This document shows positions 7,049 through 8,601 of a DNA stretch of 8,601 nt, in pieces (the first letter of the stretch is position 1; the number at the start of each line of letters is the position of its first letter). The translations under genes and the position numbers were made by a program. This DNA is from an uncultured archaeon. Lineage in GTDB: Archaea > Halobacteriota > Methanosarcinia > Methanosarcinales > Methanoperedenaceae. The stretch covers positions 1-8,601 of the forward strand of contig CABMIA010000040.1 in assembly GCA_902386085.1 (NCBI GenBank). The letters are read 5' to 3'. The notes under the pieces were generated by a model. The model saw only the letters and a list, made by a program, of their open reading frames with translations. It had not been told where the DNA came from and made no database searches.

Positions 7049-8239
7049 ATGATAGGTATTTCAAAGCTGTACTGTGGAACGGTTGAGCCTTCTGACGCGC
7101 TCAGGTACGGGCGCGATTCTGCGAAGCTTCCATCACATTTATTGCAGTTCTCAAAGGACAAAAAACCTGTAGTGGTCTGGAACATGGGCAGGCGATGCAA
7201 CCTTAAATGCGTCCACTGCTATGCCCAGTCAAAGGATATAGAGTATAAGAACGAACTCACGACACAGGAGGGGAAAGAGCTTATCGATGACCTTGCGTCA
7301 TTCGGCGCGCCAGTCATCCTATTCTCAGGCGGCGAACCCCTGATGCGCCCCGACCTTCCGGAACTTGCACTGTACGCAAGGTCAAAAGGGATGCGCGCCG
7401 TCATCTCCACGAACGGGACGCTGATCGATAAGAAGATGGCCAAAGTCCTGAAAGAAATAGGGCTTTCCTATGTGGGCGTCTCACTGGACGGCATAAGGGA
7501 GACTAACGATAAGTTCAGGGGCATGAAAGGCGCATTTGATCTTGCGCTCCAGGGCATGCGCAACTGCCTTGCAGAGGGAATTAAAGTTGGGCTGCGCTTC
7601 ACAGTTAATAAGAAGAACGTTAAGGATATTCCGGCCATATTCGACCTTCTTGAGAAAGAGAATATCCCACGCGTGTGCTTTTACCATCTGGTATACGCAG
7701 GGCGCGGCTCAAAACTGGTCAACGAAGACCTCACGCACGAAGAAAGCCGCAAAACGCTTGACCTCATTATGGACAGGACAAAAGCGCTGCACGAAAAAGG
7801 CTTCCCGATGGAGGTATTGACTGTGGATAACCATGCTGACGGGCCTTATGTTTATTTCCGCCTCCTGAAAGAAGACCCCGACCGAGCAAAGGAGGTGTTC
7901 GAACTACTCCAGATGAACCAGGGCAATTCCTCAGGCATCGGCATAGCCTGTGTTTCATGGGACGGTTCGGTGCATGCCGACCAGTTCTGGAGACATTATT
8001 CCTTCGGCAATGTCAGGGAAAGAAAATTCAGCGAGATATGGACAGATACGGGCAATTCTCTCATGGCCGGCCTCAAGAACAGGAAGCCACTTATAAAAGC
8101 CAACGCAGACAGGTGCGCACGGTGCAAGTGGTTCGATATCTGCAACGGGAATTTCAGGGTGCGCGCAGAGGCGATACACGGCAATGTCTGGGCAGATGAC
8201 CCGGCGTGCTACCTGACGATGGAGGAGATAGGCTATTAA
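7049..8239 (+). CDS. ahbC: AhbC-type radical SAM enzyme, 12,18-didecarboxysiroheme deacetylase
   Basis: Encodes 396 residues. AhbC acts in the siroheme-dependent heme pathway of archaea and sulfate reducers: it removes two acetate side chains from 12,18-didecarboxysiroheme, giving Fe-coproporphyrin III, which AhbD then converts to heme b. The radical SAM site is CNLKCVHC (Cys50, 54, 57), with SAM-binding SGGEP at 93-97, the strand VISTNGTLID (118-127) and YVGVSLDG (141-148). The C-terminal part carries a SPASM-like cysteine set (Cys301, 356, 359, 365, 387, in CARCKWFDICNGNFR and DPACYLT) for an additional 4Fe-4S cluster. The N-terminal block LPSHLLQFSKDKKPVVVWN and the GNFR segment after the last cysteines fit AhbC rather than AhbD or general SPASM peptide-modifying enzymes. 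The related NirJ of heme d1 synthesis is the main alternative, but no other heme d1 gene is visible. It has its own TATA box and a strong ribosome binding site. No AhbA, AhbB or AhbD gene lies in the window. Confidence 0.88.
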   Translation: MIGISKLYCGTVEPSDALRYGRDSAKLPSHLLQFSKDKKPVVVWNMGRRCNLKCVHCYAQSKDIEYKNELTTQEGKELIDDLASFGAPVILFSGGEPLMRPDLPELALYARSKGMRAVISTNGTLIDKKMAKVLKEIGLSYVGVSLDGIRETNDKFRGMKGAFDLALQGMRNCLAEGIKVGLRFTVNKKNVKDIPAIFDLLEKENIPRVCFYHLVYAGRGSKLVNEDLTHEESRKTLDLIMDRTKALHEKGFPMEVLTVDNHADGPYVYFRLLKEDPDRAKEVFELLQMNQGNSSGIGIACVSWDGSVHADQFWRHYSFGNVRERKFSEIWTDTGNSLMAGLKNRKPLIKANADRCARCKWFDICNGNFRVRAEAIHGNVWADDPACYLTMEEIGY

Positions 8240-8261
8240 GGTTCCTCATCGGTGGTCAGTC

Positions 8262-8275
8262 CTAATTTTTAAAAA
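8262..8275 (+). terminator. Possible T-tract terminator after ahbC
   Basis: CTAATTTTTAAAAA lies 23 bases past the ahbC stop. Archaeal intrinsic termination mainly needs a U-tract in the transcript, and this is the first T-run after the gene. There is no obvious stem before it, and five Ts is short, so the call is tentative. Confidence 0.3.
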
Positions 8276-8477
8276 GGTCTGAACAAAAGATTTATACTTA
8301 ATTCAAAAATAGAACTCTGATGAAATTTAAAATAATCTGGTGAATCAGCAGCAAAAGAACTTAAGATGTTGGATAGAACGGTTGCAAACCGGATTTTTAA
8401 AAAAAGTTTCACAACTTGGGTGAAAATCCATGTCATTTTGACGTGATAAAATGGTTGGAGACTTAAGTTTAAAATCT

Positions 8478-8496
8478 ATGGCGTCAAAATGGCGTC
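8478..8496. repeat. Tandem ATGGCGTC repeat, 11-base period
   Basis: ATGGCGTC occurs at 8478-8485 and 8489-8496, separated by AAA, so the copies are one helical turn apart. The central CGTCAAAATG (8482-8491) is also the exact reverse complement of CATTTTGACG at 8434-8443. Such spacing is typical of a regulator binding two adjacent half-sites, but no regulator or target gene can be named. Confidence 0.4.
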
Positions 8497-8601
8497 TGTA
8501 TTCTTTCTTAGAAATTGAAAGATAGCATTTTTATCATTGCCTCTGGGCATTCGTAATTTTCTCATTTTCCACAAAGAAAAAACCGAACCGATAGTGTAAA
8601 A

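Larger units (their letters stand above)
8240..8601. other. AT-rich non-coding stretch with small repeats
   Basis: No convincing gene is seen in these 362 bases. Plus-strand frames break into peptides of under 40 codons. A minus-strand frame is open from the right edge down to TAG at 8476-8478 (41 codons) and matches nothing I know. The stretch contains a good TATA-like element (TTTATACTTA, 8291-8300), a small perfect hairpin (CGGTT GCA AACCG, 8379-8391) followed by TTTTT, a tandem repeat of ATGGCGTC, and an inverted repeat of CATTTTGACG. It probably includes the control region of a neighbouring gene beyond the right edge. Confidence 0.5.

Noticed and set aside
7049..8239. Assignment as AhbD or a peptide-modifying SPASM protein
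   Set aside because: The N-terminal block before the radical SAM cysteines and the GNFR region fit AhbC, and no precursor peptide gene is present nearby.
8317..8345. C/D-box guide RNA suggested by TGATGA at 8318
   Set aside because: No proper D box (CTGA) lies at the expected distance and the internal C'/D' boxes are degenerate.
8340..8446. Short plus-strand peptides in the tail (about 27 and 26 codons)
   Set aside because: They overlap one another in different frames, lack ribosome binding sites and resemble no family I know.

Overview
The window looks like chromosomal DNA of a methanogen-type euryarchaeon, most likely in or near the Methanosarcinales (including the methane-oxidising Methanoperedens group). 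This is inferred from the sequence alone. The reasons are a short archaeal-type tyrosyl-tRNA synthetase, an archaeal Tsr3 rRNA-modifying enzyme, an AhbC-type radical SAM enzyme of the siroheme-dependent heme pathway, N-glycosylation-rich exported proteins and archaeal TATA-like promoters. No mobile element, CRISPR array, tRNA or rRNA was seen.

Layout. (1) Positions 1-1685, plus strand: the 3' part of a gene for a large membrane-anchored protein, with a von Willebrand A (VWA) domain nested in a glutamine-amidotransferase-like fold. Its reading frame is open to the left edge, so the gene begins outside the window. (2) Positions 1703-4566, minus strand: a two-gene operon convergent with the VWA gene. 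An eight-helix membrane protein of unknown function comes first, and its stop overlaps by ATGA the start of an exported Ig-like protein with about 15 glycosylation sequons and a C-terminal anchor. (3) Positions 4567-4820: a divergent promoter region. (4) Positions 4821-6064, plus strand: tyrS followed by a Dabb-family small protein, again with an ATGA overlap. (5) Positions 6076-6579, minus strand: tsr3, convergent with the Dabb gene. (6) Positions 6680-8239, plus strand: a small HesB/IscA-like protein with a Cys-Cys motif, then ahbC, which has its own well-formed promoter and ribosome binding site. (7) Positions 8240-8601: an AT-rich stretch with no convincing gene. It holds a terminator-like T-tract, a TATA-like element, a small hairpin and short direct and inverted repeats.

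How the genes relate. Most of the centre and right is housekeeping: translation (tyrS, tsr3), heme synthesis (ahbC) and a possible Fe-S or thiol accessory protein beside the Fe-S-rich AhbC. The least understood part is the left third, where three envelope-associated proteins of unknown function (VWA/GATase-like, Ig-like glycoprotein, polytopic membrane protein) lie together. They could form a cell-surface assembly, but this rests only on proximity and predicted topology.
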